Below, one piece after another: positions 44,025 through 51,914 of a stretch of DNA of 64,000 nucleotides. Under the pieces are notes generated by a model, which did not search any database, was not told the origin of the DNA, and saw only the letters and a list, made by a program, of their open reading frames with translations. The translations under genes were made by a program, and so were the position numbers. The DNA comes from Didemnitutus sp041906465 (GTDB taxonomy: Bacteria; Verrucomicrobiota; Verrucomicrobiia; Opitutales; Opitutaceae), in the NCBI GenBank assembly GCA_041906465.1, contig JAYRJE010000014.1, forward strand, positions 62,001-126,000, given 5' to 3'. How positions within the stretch are numbered: position 1 is the first letter of the stretch; the number at the start of each line of letters is the position of its first letter.

Positions 44025-44786
44025 GTGATCAAACCCGCCCAAAAATTCCTTTTCGTGTTGTGCGCCGTGGTGCTCGCGTTGCCCGTTGCGGGCGCGGCCG
44101 AGCGGGCGGAAACGCTTCGCGCGATCAACTGGGTGGAGAATCCCACGAACCATACACGGCCGGGCTCGCGCGGAGAATTGGGGCCTTATCAGTTCATGCC
44201 CCAGACGTGGCGGCTGCACACGCGCATGCCGTTCAGTCGCGCTGTCGTGCGCGAACAGGCGGATGCGGTGGCGGTGCGTCACTATGAATGGATTGAGGAG
44301 GGCTTGCGAGATGCCGGCATCGATCCGAATCCCTACAACATCGCACTCGCGTGGAATTGCGGATTAGGGGCTGTGAAGTCCGGCCGCATCCCAGCGATGA
44401 GCTACCATTACGCGGAACGCGTGCAGAATCTCGTCGAACAGCAGCGTGCCCGCCGACAGGCGGCATTGGCCGCGGCCACGACGGAGAATCGGACGCAGCC
44501 GGCGTTAGCGAAGCCCACCGCCGCCCCCATTCAGACGACGCAGACGGAGCCAATGTTTGCCTTTGATGCGTCCGCGGCCACGCCGCCGCGTTTTGTCGTG
44601 GCGACGACTGAACTTCTCTACGCCCCGGCCCTTCCGACGGTCGTGACCGAAAAACCACATGCGCCCGCTGTCGCCGCGGTCGCGCCGTCGTCCTCGACCG
44701 GGCCAATCGCGAAAATTACCGTCGAGGATGCACCAATGTTCACGATCAGCAGCGTGGCGCAGCCGCGCTTTGCGCTGATCCGCTGA
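44025..44786 (+). CDS. Secreted lysozyme/SLT-like protein
   Basis: 253 residues starting at GTG (no in-frame ATG nearby). Signal peptide to about residue 24. Residues 30-120 resemble a transglycosylase domain: INWVENPTNHTRPGSRGELG then PYQFMPQTWRLHTRMPF; E38 and E51 are candidates for the catalytic acid, and the GxYQFxPxTW pattern is typical of lysozyme-like folds. IALAWNCGLGAVKSGRIPAM fits the end of the domain. A long Ala/Pro/Thr-rich tail (about 145-253) is probably disordered. A wall-remodelling role is likely, though activity is not certain. Confidence 0.78.
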   Translation: MIKPAQKFLFVLCAVVLALPVAGAAERAETLRAINWVENPTNHTRPGSRGELGPYQFMPQTWRLHTRMPFSRAVVREQADAVAVRHYEWIEEGLRDAGIDPNPYNIALAWNCGLGAVKSGRIPAMSYHYAERVQNLVEQQRARRQAALAAATTENRTQPALAKPTAAPIQTTQTEPMFAFDASAATPPRFVVATTELLYAPALPTVVTEKPHAPAVAAVAPSSSTGPIAKITVEDAPMFTISSVAQPRFALIR

Positions 44787-44812
44787 GCGGCACACTTTCT
44801 TTGCCATAGCCT

Positions 44813-44843
44813 GACGCCGCCCGAAAGGGCGGCGTCTTTTTTT
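44813..44843 (+). terminator. Intrinsic terminator of the SLT-like gene
   Basis: GACGCCGCCC-GAAA-GGGCGGCGTC is a perfect 10-bp stem with a GNRA tetraloop, followed by seven Ts (44837-44843). Confidence 0.95.
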
Positions 44844-44983
44844 GTGCGGCGAATGAAAGCGGTTCCCTGATTCCGCGCGCGCTTGATCGCGTAGCGGCAG
44901 CCGTGGGCCTTTCGCCGTTCGAGTGGGCGAAATTCTGACGAATTTCGTTACCGTGCTACGCGGGGAGCTCCCGCGTCCGCACG

Positions 44984-46000
44984 TTACTCGAGGAAGCTGG
45001 TCTGCTTCGGCGGGCGCGTCGTCTTTTTGTCCTCGTCGGGCGAATTGAGGTGCCGCGGCGGACGTGCAACGCGTGAGGCGAAGGCGCCTTCGCGGTCGGC
45101 GACGATGCGTTCGCACATCTTCTCGATCTGGAGATGCAGCCAGTTCGTCGTCGGGCTGTTCTCGGTGTAGTCGGCCGGACCGTAGTGGTCGATGCGCCCG
45201 GCCTGGCGCAGGCGGTCGTTCTGCTCGAACTCGGCGCGGACGGCGGGATTGTAGACGGCGTAGGTTTTGCCGCCGCCTTTTTTCACGACGGAGAAGCTCG
45301 GGACATCGCTCGGGCCGTCGGCGATGTAGATCATGTTTTGCAGCGGAATGCGGCGATCCTCCGGCGTGACCTTGGCGTTCACGTCGATCGCAGGGTTCTT
45401 GTTCGTGCCCTTGTTGATCTCGAAGATCGCGCGCGTCTTCGTGGTGTTGTCGATCATCACGCCGATCTGTGCGATCTCGGCGGCGGCATCGAGGGCGAAC
45501 TCCTTTTGCTTGAGGAAACCCGGTTGCAGCGGGCTCTCGATGAACTCACACGCCCAGATGTGATCGACGAACGGTGCGATCGCGCTGCCGCGGACCATCT
45601 CGGCGAGACCGGTGCTGACGATGTAGTGTTCGAGCACGATCTCGTGCTTCTGGAACTCCGGTCGCACCTTCACCCACTCGCGCGAGGATTGGAAGAACTC
45701 CGGCAGGCCGGGATAAAACTTGATTTCGCGGCCGCACTCGCGGAGCACCTTGTTGTTCAACCCCGCCATCGGTCCAGCGAGCACGTAGGTCAGCAGGTGG
45801 TTGAGATAACTGATCTCGGGCGAGATGTGGTAGCCGCGGCGGCGGTAGCTTTCGGCGAGCGCGTTGGTTTCCGCCCAGAACGTCTGCTCGTCCACGCCGT
45901 AGCGCTTGAACAGCGGGGCCTGCATGTAGGCGGGAATTAGCGTCTTGTCGAAGTCCCAGATGCAGGCGACGATGTTTTGAGTGAAGAGCGGAGAGGCCAT
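44984..46000 (-). CDS. HAD-superfamily phosphatase
   Basis: 338 residues. Motif I is WDFDKTLIP (nucleophile D16, second Asp D18), motif II is the Ser/Thr in YIVSTGLAE, and motif IV is IYIADGPSDVPSF. A Lys for motif III lies between them. A cap domain of about 100 residues separates motifs I and II. A positively charged tail of about 40 residues (DEDKKTTRPPKQTSFLE) is unusual. It is a soluble phosphatase or phosphotransferase of unknown substrate. It lies between convergent SLT and divergent prfA genes. Confidence 0.87.
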   Translation of the reverse strand: MASPLFTQNIVACIWDFDKTLIPAYMQAPLFKRYGVDEQTFWAETNALAESYRRRGYHISPEISYLNHLLTYVLAGPMAGLNNKVLRECGREIKFYPGLPEFFQSSREWVKVRPEFQKHEIVLEHYIVSTGLAEMVRGSAIAPFVDHIWACEFIESPLQPGFLKQKEFALDAAAEIAQIGVMIDNTTKTRAIFEINKGTNKNPAIDVNAKVTPEDRRIPLQNMIYIADGPSDVPSFSVVKKGGGKTYAVYNPAVRAEFEQNDRLRQAGRIDHYGPADYTENSPTTNWLHLQIEKMCERIVADREGAFASRVARPPRHLNSPDEDKKTTRPPKQTSFLE

Positions 46001-46106
46001 CGCAGGAAAGTTTTACTAGGCGGCGCGAGCCGAGCCTGATTGGCTTCCGACGCAAGCCGCCCCCCGCGGCTGACGCAATTCGCAATTTCTCGCCCGTGCC
46101 GCGCGC

Positions 46107-47228
46107 ATGGATCAACTGCCCGACATCTTTCCTTTTCAGCTGCGCCTCGACGAACTCGATGCGCAGATGGCCGCGCCGTCTTTCTATGCCAACGCGCGGC
46201 GTGCCACGGAAGTCACGCGCGAGCAGCAGCGGCTGCGCGCGCTCGTCGACGACTATCGCGCTTACGCGAAACTGGGCCGCGAGATCGAGGAGCACTCGGC
46301 GCTGTTGAAGGATCCAAAGGCGGACGAAGAGTTGCGCGGGCTGGCGGAGATGGAGTTGCCGGAGCTGGAGCAGCGGCGTGCCGCGCTGCACGGGTCGGTG
46401 TTGCGCGCGATGATCCCGCCGGAGCCGTCGGATTCGCGCAACACGGTCATGGAAATCCGCGCGGGCGCGGGCGGCGACGAGGCGAGTTTGTTCGCGGCGG
46501 ATCTTTATCGGATGTTCGTGCGCTACGCCGAAGGCCGTGGCTGGAAGGTGCAGCCGATGAGCTCGAGCGGCTCGGATCGAGGCGGGCTCAAGGAAGTGAT
46601 CTTTCTCGTGACCGGCACCGACGTCTACAAGCGCCTCAAATACGAGAGCGGCGTTCATCGCGTGCAGCGCATCCCCGTCACTGAAGCGAATGGCCGCATC
46701 CACACCTCGACCGTGACGGTTGCCGTGTTGCCCGAAGCCGAGGAAGTCGACGTGCAGATCGATCCGCAGGATCTCGATATCACGGTGCAGCGTGCGAGTG
46801 GTCCGGGCGGGCAGGGCGTCAATACGACGGACTCGGCCGTGCGCATCATTCACAAGCCGACCGGTCTGATTGTGTTTTGCGCCGATGATCGCTCGCAGAT
46901 CAAAAACAAGGCGCGCGCGATGGCGGTGCTGCGCTCGCGCCTGCTGAAATTGAAAGAGGAAGAGGAGCGCGCGAAATACGCGGCGCAGCGCAAGGGCCAG
47001 ATCGGCACCGGCGATCGCAGCGAGCGCATCCGCACCTATAATTTTCCGCAGAACCGCGTGACGGATCATCGTATCGGTCTGACGCTCTACAGTCTGCCGC
47101 AAGTGCTCGAGGGCAACCTCGACCCGTTGATCGAGGCGCTGCAGCGCGCGGAGTTCGAGGAGAAGCTCGCGGAATTGACCGGTGCCCCCGTGATTGCGCG
47201 GCGCGGCCCGAGTGACGACGACGAGTGA
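46107..47228 (+). CDS. prfA: Peptide chain release factor 1
   Basis: 373 residues. The GGQ catalytic loop is RASGPGGQGVNTTDSAVRII. The stop-codon-reading P-x-T tripeptide is PVT in HRVQRIPVTEANGRIHTSTV (usually PAT), which is the RF1 rather than the RF2 (SPF) type; it terminates at UAA and UAG. EIRAGAGGDEASLFAADLYR is strongly conserved. It is followed after one base by prmC, which methylates this protein. Confidence 0.96.
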   Translation: MDQLPDIFPFQLRLDELDAQMAAPSFYANARRATEVTREQQRLRALVDDYRAYAKLGREIEEHSALLKDPKADEELRGLAEMELPELEQRRAALHGSVLRAMIPPEPSDSRNTVMEIRAGAGGDEASLFAADLYRMFVRYAEGRGWKVQPMSSSGSDRGGLKEVIFLVTGTDVYKRLKYESGVHRVQRIPVTEANGRIHTSTVTVAVLPEAEEVDVQIDPQDLDITVQRASGPGGQGVNTTDSAVRIIHKPTGLIVFCADDRSQIKNKARAMAVLRSRLLKLKEEEERAKYAAQRKGQIGTGDRSERIRTYNFPQNRVTDHRIGLTLYSLPQVLEGNLDPLIEALQRAEFEEKLAELTGAPVIARRGPSDDDE

Positions 47229-47229
47229 G

Positions 47230-48081
47230 ATGCTGACCGTCCTCGAAATCATCAAGCGCACGACCGAGTTTTTTCAGAAGCACGGGATCGAAAGCCCGCG
47301 ACTGAACGCGGAGTTGCTCGTCGGTCATGCGCTGGGACTGAAGCGCATGCAGCTCTACCTGCAATTCGAGCGGCCACTCGCCGAGGTGGAGCTGGCGAAG
47401 ATTCGGCCGCTCGTGAAACGGCGCAGTGAACGCGAGCCGCTGCAATACATCGTCGGCACAACCGATTTCAGCGGGCTGACGCTCAAGGTCGATCGGCGCG
47501 CGCTGATTCCGCGTCCGGAGACCGAGTTGCTGATCGAAATCGCGAAGGAGAAATTTGCGGCGGCGGTGCCGACACGCGTGCTCGATTTGGGCACGGGCAG
47601 CGGCGCGATTGCGCTGGCACTGGCGAAGCATTTCGCGGAAGCGCGGGTAACGGCGGTGGACGTGAGCGCGGACGCGCTGGCACTCGCGGGCGAAAATGCG
47701 ACCACAGTCGGCGTCGCCGAGCGTGTCACTTTCCTGAGATCGGATTGGTTCGCCGCGTTGCCGCGTGATGCGAGCTTCGAGTTGATCGTGGCGAATCCGC
47801 CGTATCTCTCGGACGCGGAGACGAAGGAAACCGCGCCCGAGGTGCAGAAGTTTGAGCCGTGGAACGCGCTGTCTTCCGGTCCGGCCGGAACGGAAGCTCT
47901 CGCGGTCATCGTGCGAGAAGCGAAGGCGCGACTGGCACCGGGCGGCTGCTTGATTTGCGAGACTGGCATCGCGCAGCACGCGCAGTTGCTCGAGTGGCTG
48001 CGAGCGGCGGGCTATGCTGATGTTGAATCGCGGAAGGATCTCACAGGCCGGGACCGGTTCGTGCTGGCGAGCGTGGCGTAG
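47230..48081 (+). CDS. prmC: Release factor glutamine methyltransferase
   Basis: 283 residues from the ATG at 47230, one base after the prfA stop codon. The N-terminal substrate domain (1-80) precedes the SAM-binding fold: VLDLGTGSGAIALALAKHF. The catalytic NPPY motif is in LIVANPPYLSD. RRALIPRPETELLIE is the PrmC signature. It methylates the Gln of the GGQ loop in release factors. Confidence 0.96.
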   Translation: MLTVLEIIKRTTEFFQKHGIESPRLNAELLVGHALGLKRMQLYLQFERPLAEVELAKIRPLVKRRSEREPLQYIVGTTDFSGLTLKVDRRALIPRPETELLIEIAKEKFAAAVPTRVLDLGTGSGAIALALAKHFAEARVTAVDVSADALALAGENATTVGVAERVTFLRSDWFAALPRDASFELIVANPPYLSDAETKETAPEVQKFEPWNALSSGPAGTEALAVIVREAKARLAPGGCLICETGIAQHAQLLEWLRAAGYADVESRKDLTGRDRFVLASVA

Positions 48082-48181
48082 CGTGCGACGTCGCGGTGCA
48101 CAAGTAGCGTGAGTAGTTAGCTCCCACTCTGGAAAACGAACGGGAACTGAAAGCCTTCTCGCGGCATCGGATGCGTAAACA

Positions 48182-48249
48182 AAAACAGCCGACTTACGTC
48201 GGCTGCTACCGGAAGGGACGGAAACGTCGGCTGGAGCCGGCGCTGCTTT
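48182..48249. repeat. Bipartite palindromic element, variant core
   Basis: Left palindrome CAGCCGAC-TTAC-GTCGGCTG (48186-48205), 19-base spacer, right imperfect palindrome CGTCGGCTGGAGCCGGCG (48225-48242). Flanks AAAACAGC and GCTGCTTT mirror each other. The layout resembles the elements at 32578 and 39729, but the palindrome sequence is different. It lies between the convergent prmC and prc genes and its right end touches the prc stop codon, so it may also work as a terminator. Confidence 0.6.
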
Positions 48250-50443
48250 AGCCGCGCGGAACGCCCGCGGCGGGCATCGGCGCGCGCTTGGCCCACATCG
48301 GCGTGTCGGCGAGACGGACGGCGTCGGAGACAACGCGGAGCGCTTCGCGGAGGTGCACGTCGAATTTCGAGGCGGCTTCGTGATCCTCGTCGACGTCGGT
48401 GTCGCCATCGTTGGCGGCGACGGGTTCGGGCGGCGGCGGGTTCTTGATGACCGCATCGAGCTTCACTTCCTGCTTCTTGAAATCATTCTTCGTGAGCAGA
48501 GCTTTGAACTCGGCGTCGAATTTCTTGCCGGTGGCTTCGATCGTTTGCTTTTCGGCGCGGCGTTTCTCGAGGTTGAGCGAAACCGTCTTTTGTTCGGTGC
48601 GCTGGCGGAACCAGTCGATGTTTTCCTTCAAGACGCTGAATTCCTCAAGGGAGTCCTGGCGATGCTTGCTGGCGGCGAGGAGCGGTCCGACGAAGGCTTG
48701 GTTGAGTGGTTTGCCGTCAAATGGGGAGGTGCTGATTTCATCCCAGACCAGCGCGTTCGGCTCGGTGGCTTCGCCGACTTCGATGAAGTCATCGATGGAG
48801 GGCAGGGCGATGTCGGGCGTCACGCCCTTCTTCTGGGTGGAGGAGCCGTTGGGCAGGTAATATTTCTGCGTGGTGAGTTTTGCGGCGCCGGCTTTGCCAT
48901 AGTTGCGGGTGAGCTTCGGGAGGTAGTTCTGCATCTCGAAGATGACCTGCACAGTGCCTTTGCCGTAGGTGGTGCTGTCTCCGATAATCACGGCGCGGCC
49001 GTAGTTTTGCATGGCGCCGGCGAAGATCTCGGAGGCGGACGCGCTGAATTTTGACGTGAGGATCGCGAGCGGGCCGTCGTATGCGACGGTGCGGTTGGTG
49101 TCGCGGCCGACGGAGACGCGGCCGGCGGAGTCGCGAACCTGGACAACGGGACCCTGTTCGATGAAGAGACCGCTGAGATTGATCGCCTCGGAGAGGAGGC
49201 CGCCGCCGTTGCGGCGCAAATCGAGCACGAGCGCGGTGATGTTCTGCTGCTTCAGCTTGCCGATCAGCTCGGCGACGTCGTTGCTGGCCGATGCGCGGGT
49301 CGATTCGTCGTCGGTGTCGCCACCGTTCTCACCGTAGAATGAGTTCAGGGTGATGACGCCGATCGCGTTGGTTTTCCCGGTTGCATCGGGGACTTCGAAG
49401 AGTTCCGCGGTGGCACGGGCCTGGTTGATCTTGATGACGTCGCGCGTGATCGTGACTTGCTCGGTTTTGGATTGGTCGACGGCTTTTTGCGGGATGACGG
49501 ACAGCGTGACCTTGGTGCCCTTGGCGCCGCGGATCATCTGCACGATTTGCTTGTTACGCATGCCGATGACGTCGACGGATTCCTCGCCCTCTTGCTGGAC
49601 GGCGACGATTTTGTCGTTGGCCTTGACCTTGCCGGTGAGATCGGCCGGGCCGCCGGGAACGATGCTGACGATCTTGCAGTAGCCCTCCTCGTCGACCGTG
49701 AGGACGGCGCCGATGCCGACGAGGTGAAGATTGATGTCGACGTTGAAGTCTTCGAGGTCGGCGGCGGAGAAATAGGCGGAGTGCGGGTCGTAGAGGCGCG
49801 TGAAGGCGGTGAGGAAGCGGGCTTGGATTTCGCCCGGCTGAACTTCGGATGTGTTCTTCAGAAAACGATCGAAGCGTTTCGCCATCGTGCTCTTGGCCGC
49901 TTCCGTGGTTTTCTTGTTGAGCAGTTCGTTGATCAGCTCGGCCTTCAGGCGGCGCGACCAGAGATTATCGGCTTCGGCTTGGTCGGCGGGCCAGGGGCCT
50001 TTGGAGCGATCAAGCGTGTAGGTTTCGTCGGTGGTCAGATCGACGTCTTTGGCGAGTTGCTCGTGGACCCAGGTGACGCGGGAGCGGACGCGCTGCTCGA
50101 AGAGGCCGTAGATGCGGAAGGCGGCGTCGATGTTGCCGGTGATGGCGATGTTGTCTTCGAGATTGGTGCCGTAGAGGCGGCGGAGGGATTGTTCGTCGCC
50201 GGCGGTGAAGTAAAGGCGCTGCGGGTCCAGGAGCGCCATGTAGTCGGTGATGAGTTTGGGGTAGTCCTCCGTGCGCAGGGCGTTGCGGTTGAAGTGCACG
50301 TAGTCGAGCATCTGCTTGAGCGTGCGCACCTCGTTTTGCATGAGGGGATTCGTGGAGAGATCGCGATCGGTGATCGCGAGGGCCACGGGCACGGCGGTGA
50401 CGAGCAGGAGGGCGGCGCGGAGAAGAAAGCGTGGGAGTCGCAT
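48248..50443 (-). CDS. prc: Carboxy-terminal processing (tail-specific) protease
   Basis: 731 residues with an N-terminal signal peptide (about 1-24). A helical N-terminal region precedes a PDZ domain (about 245-330; VGIGAVLTVDEEGYCKIVSI). The protease core has the catalytic Ser in LTSKFSASASEIFAGAMQNY and the catalytic Lys in DSTTYGKGTVQVIFEM. The long C-terminal DUF3340-like region ends in an acidic segment (about 680-700). It degrades tagged or damaged periplasmic proteins. Long form, as in E. coli Prc. Confidence 0.94.
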   Translation of the reverse strand: MRLPRFLLRAALLLVTAVPVALAITDRDLSTNPLMQNEVRTLKQMLDYVHFNRNALRTEDYPKLITDYMALLDPQRLYFTAGDEQSLRRLYGTNLEDNIAITGNIDAAFRIYGLFEQRVRSRVTWVHEQLAKDVDLTTDETYTLDRSKGPWPADQAEADNLWSRRLKAELINELLNKKTTEAAKSTMAKRFDRFLKNTSEVQPGEIQARFLTAFTRLYDPHSAYFSAADLEDFNVDINLHLVGIGAVLTVDEEGYCKIVSIVPGGPADLTGKVKANDKIVAVQQEGEESVDVIGMRNKQIVQMIRGAKGTKVTLSVIPQKAVDQSKTEQVTITRDVIKINQARATAELFEVPDATGKTNAIGVITLNSFYGENGGDTDDESTRASASNDVAELIGKLKQQNITALVLDLRRNGGGLLSEAINLSGLFIEQGPVVQVRDSAGRVSVGRDTNRTVAYDGPLAILTSKFSASASEIFAGAMQNYGRAVIIGDSTTYGKGTVQVIFEMQNYLPKLTRNYGKAGAAKLTTQKYYLPNGSSTQKKGVTPDIALPSIDDFIEVGEATEPNALVWDEISTSPFDGKPLNQAFVGPLLAASKHRQDSLEEFSVLKENIDWFRQRTEQKTVSLNLEKRRAEKQTIEATGKKFDAEFKALLTKNDFKKQEVKLDAVIKNPPPPEPVAANDGDTDVDEDHEAASKFDVHLREALRVVSDAVRLADTPMWAKRAPMPAAGVPRG

Positions 50444-50587
50444 GAAGGAGAGTTAGTCGCGTGGGGCGCGGGTTTGTTTCTTAAAACGGTGAATTGCGGG
50501 TCGCCTGCGGCGTAGCATGCCTAAAATGAGACGCGCGGAGACGGGCGAACAGCTTACCATCGGCGCAGACGAACGGAGGTTGAGGCG

Positions 50588-51478
50588 TCAACGGCGGCTG
50601 AGGAGGTCTTTGGCATCATCGAGCAGGCGTTTTTCCTGCTCAGTAAGAGCGCCGAAGCCGTGCGAATTTATCTTGTCGAGAATACGATCGACCTCGGCGC
50701 GTAGATTCACGGGGGCCGAATGGACCGGGGTGTTGGCGTCAGCGCGAAGCACGGGTGCCTTCGCTTGGCGGCGAAAGAGGGCGAGGCGAAAAGAGGTTCC
50801 GGCGGCGCGATCGAGGCCATTGTTGGCGTAAAGCAGGCGAAAATAGAGCCAGCCCGCGAGCATGCCGCCGAGGTGAGCGGAGTGCGCGATGCCGGCACCG
50901 CCATCGAGGGTGCCTCCGGGGATCTCGTTGAAGAGGAACCCGAGCGTGTCGATGGCGAGGAGGACCCACGCGAGGATCTTCGGCTTCAGCGTCACCGGCA
51001 GCACGAAGAAGAGCAGGAATGTGATTTCCCGCTCCGGCGCCACGCAGGCGAAAAAGACGAACATGCCGGCGAGCACGGCCGATGCCCCCACCAACGGAAA
51101 CGTGGGGGAGCCCCACGCATGGGTCGCGAACCATGCAAGCGCGCCCAGAATGGCGGTGCTGAACAGAAATTGGATGAGCCCGCGGGTGCCGAGCAGCGGG
51201 GCAACCTCGCGTCCAATCAGGAAGAGGCCGAGGGCGTTCAGCACGAGGTGGAGAACGCCACCGTGCAAAAACGTGTAGGTCACCAGCGTCCAGACCTTGC
51301 CTTGAAGCACACCCGCAGGCGTGACGGCGAGCAGATCGACCATCGCGTTGCTGCCGAGAAACCGCTCGAACACCAACTGCATCAACGACGCCGCAATGAC
51401 CGCGCTCAAGAACCACGTCAGAGCCGAAGTCGTCTCGCGCGGGTAGTCGGAGCGCATGTAGGAGCGGTCGGAGAGCAT
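50588..51478 (-). CDS. Rhomboid-family membrane protein
   Basis: 296 residues from the ATG at 51478. About six helices. The conserved loop/helix 2 reads TYTFLHGGVLHLVLNALGLF (H72, H77, N81). The catalytic Ser position is S133 in LVGASAVLAGMF; the usual GxSG is here GASA. The catalytic His is H202 in AHSAHLGGMLAGW. A cytosolic C-terminal tail of about 75 residues (EVDRILDKINSHGFGALTEQ) occurs in related rhomboids. Probably an active intramembrane serine protease, since Ser and His remain. Substrate unknown. The longer frame to 51592 overlaps the ferredoxin promoter. Confidence 0.88.
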   Translation of the reverse strand: MLSDRSYMRSDYPRETTSALTWFLSAVIAASLMQLVFERFLGSNAMVDLLAVTPAGVLQGKVWTLVTYTFLHGGVLHLVLNALGLFLIGREVAPLLGTRGLIQFLFSTAILGALAWFATHAWGSPTFPLVGASAVLAGMFVFFACVAPEREITFLLFFVLPVTLKPKILAWVLLAIDTLGFLFNEIPGGTLDGGAGIAHSAHLGGMLAGWLYFRLLYANNGLDRAAGTSFRLALFRRQAKAPVLRADANTPVHSAPVNLRAEVDRILDKINSHGFGALTEQEKRLLDDAKDLLSRR

Positions 51479-51620
51479 CGGGGCGCAACTTACGCCAGCC
51501 GCATCCAAATACAAGCCCCGCGTCGGGCGCGCGACCGCGCCACGCACACATGACGCGGTGCCATGGCACGAGGTAGTCGAGTCGCTTGACATGACGGCTC
51601 AACGTCCTTGTATCCGCCGC

Positions 51621-51857
51621 ATGGCCAACAAAGCAGAGAAGTGGAAAGAAAACGCCGCGGGCAAGTTCTACGTCGACCAGCAGTGCATCGACTGCGATCT
51701 GTGCCGCGAAACTGCTCCCGGTTTCTTCACGCGCCATGACGAAGGTGGCTATTCCTTCGTGCACAAACAGCCCACGACGGAAGAAGAAGCTGCGCTGTGC
51801 ATGGAGGCGCTCGAAGGCTGCCCGGTCGAGGCGATCGGCAACGACGGAGACCAGTAA
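51621..51857 (+). CDS. Ferredoxin, single [4Fe-4S] type
   Basis: 78 residues from the ATG at 51621. Cluster ligands C22, C25 and C28 in QCIDCDLCRETAPGFF, with C67 in EGCPVEAIG; an extra C60 lies in ALCMEALEG. This is the Fer4_13/single-cluster pattern with the C-P pair near the C-terminus. A cytosolic electron carrier; it could serve the flavoprotein or Hox enzyme, but no link is shown. It is followed by a strong terminator. Confidence 0.92.
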   Translation: MANKAEKWKENAAGKFYVDQQCIDCDLCRETAPGFFTRHDEGGYSFVHKQPTTEEEAALCMEALEGCPVEAIGNDGDQ

Positions 51858-51879
51858 TTTTTCCTGCCGGCCCCATTTG

Positions 51880-51910
51880 CCGCTGCGGTTATCCGCAGCG
51901 GTTTCTTTTT
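51880..51910 (+). terminator. Intrinsic terminator of the ferredoxin gene
   Basis: CCGCTGCGG-TTAT-CCGCAGCGG is a perfect 9-bp stem with a 4-base loop (51880-51901) followed by a T-rich tract TTTCTTTTT. Confidence 0.93.
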
Positions 51911-51914
51911 CCCC

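Noticed and set aside
51858..51914. Possible cobalamin riboswitch upstream of the BtuB-like receptor
   Set aside because: The short gap is filled by the ferredoxin terminator; there is no room for and no sign of a B12 element.
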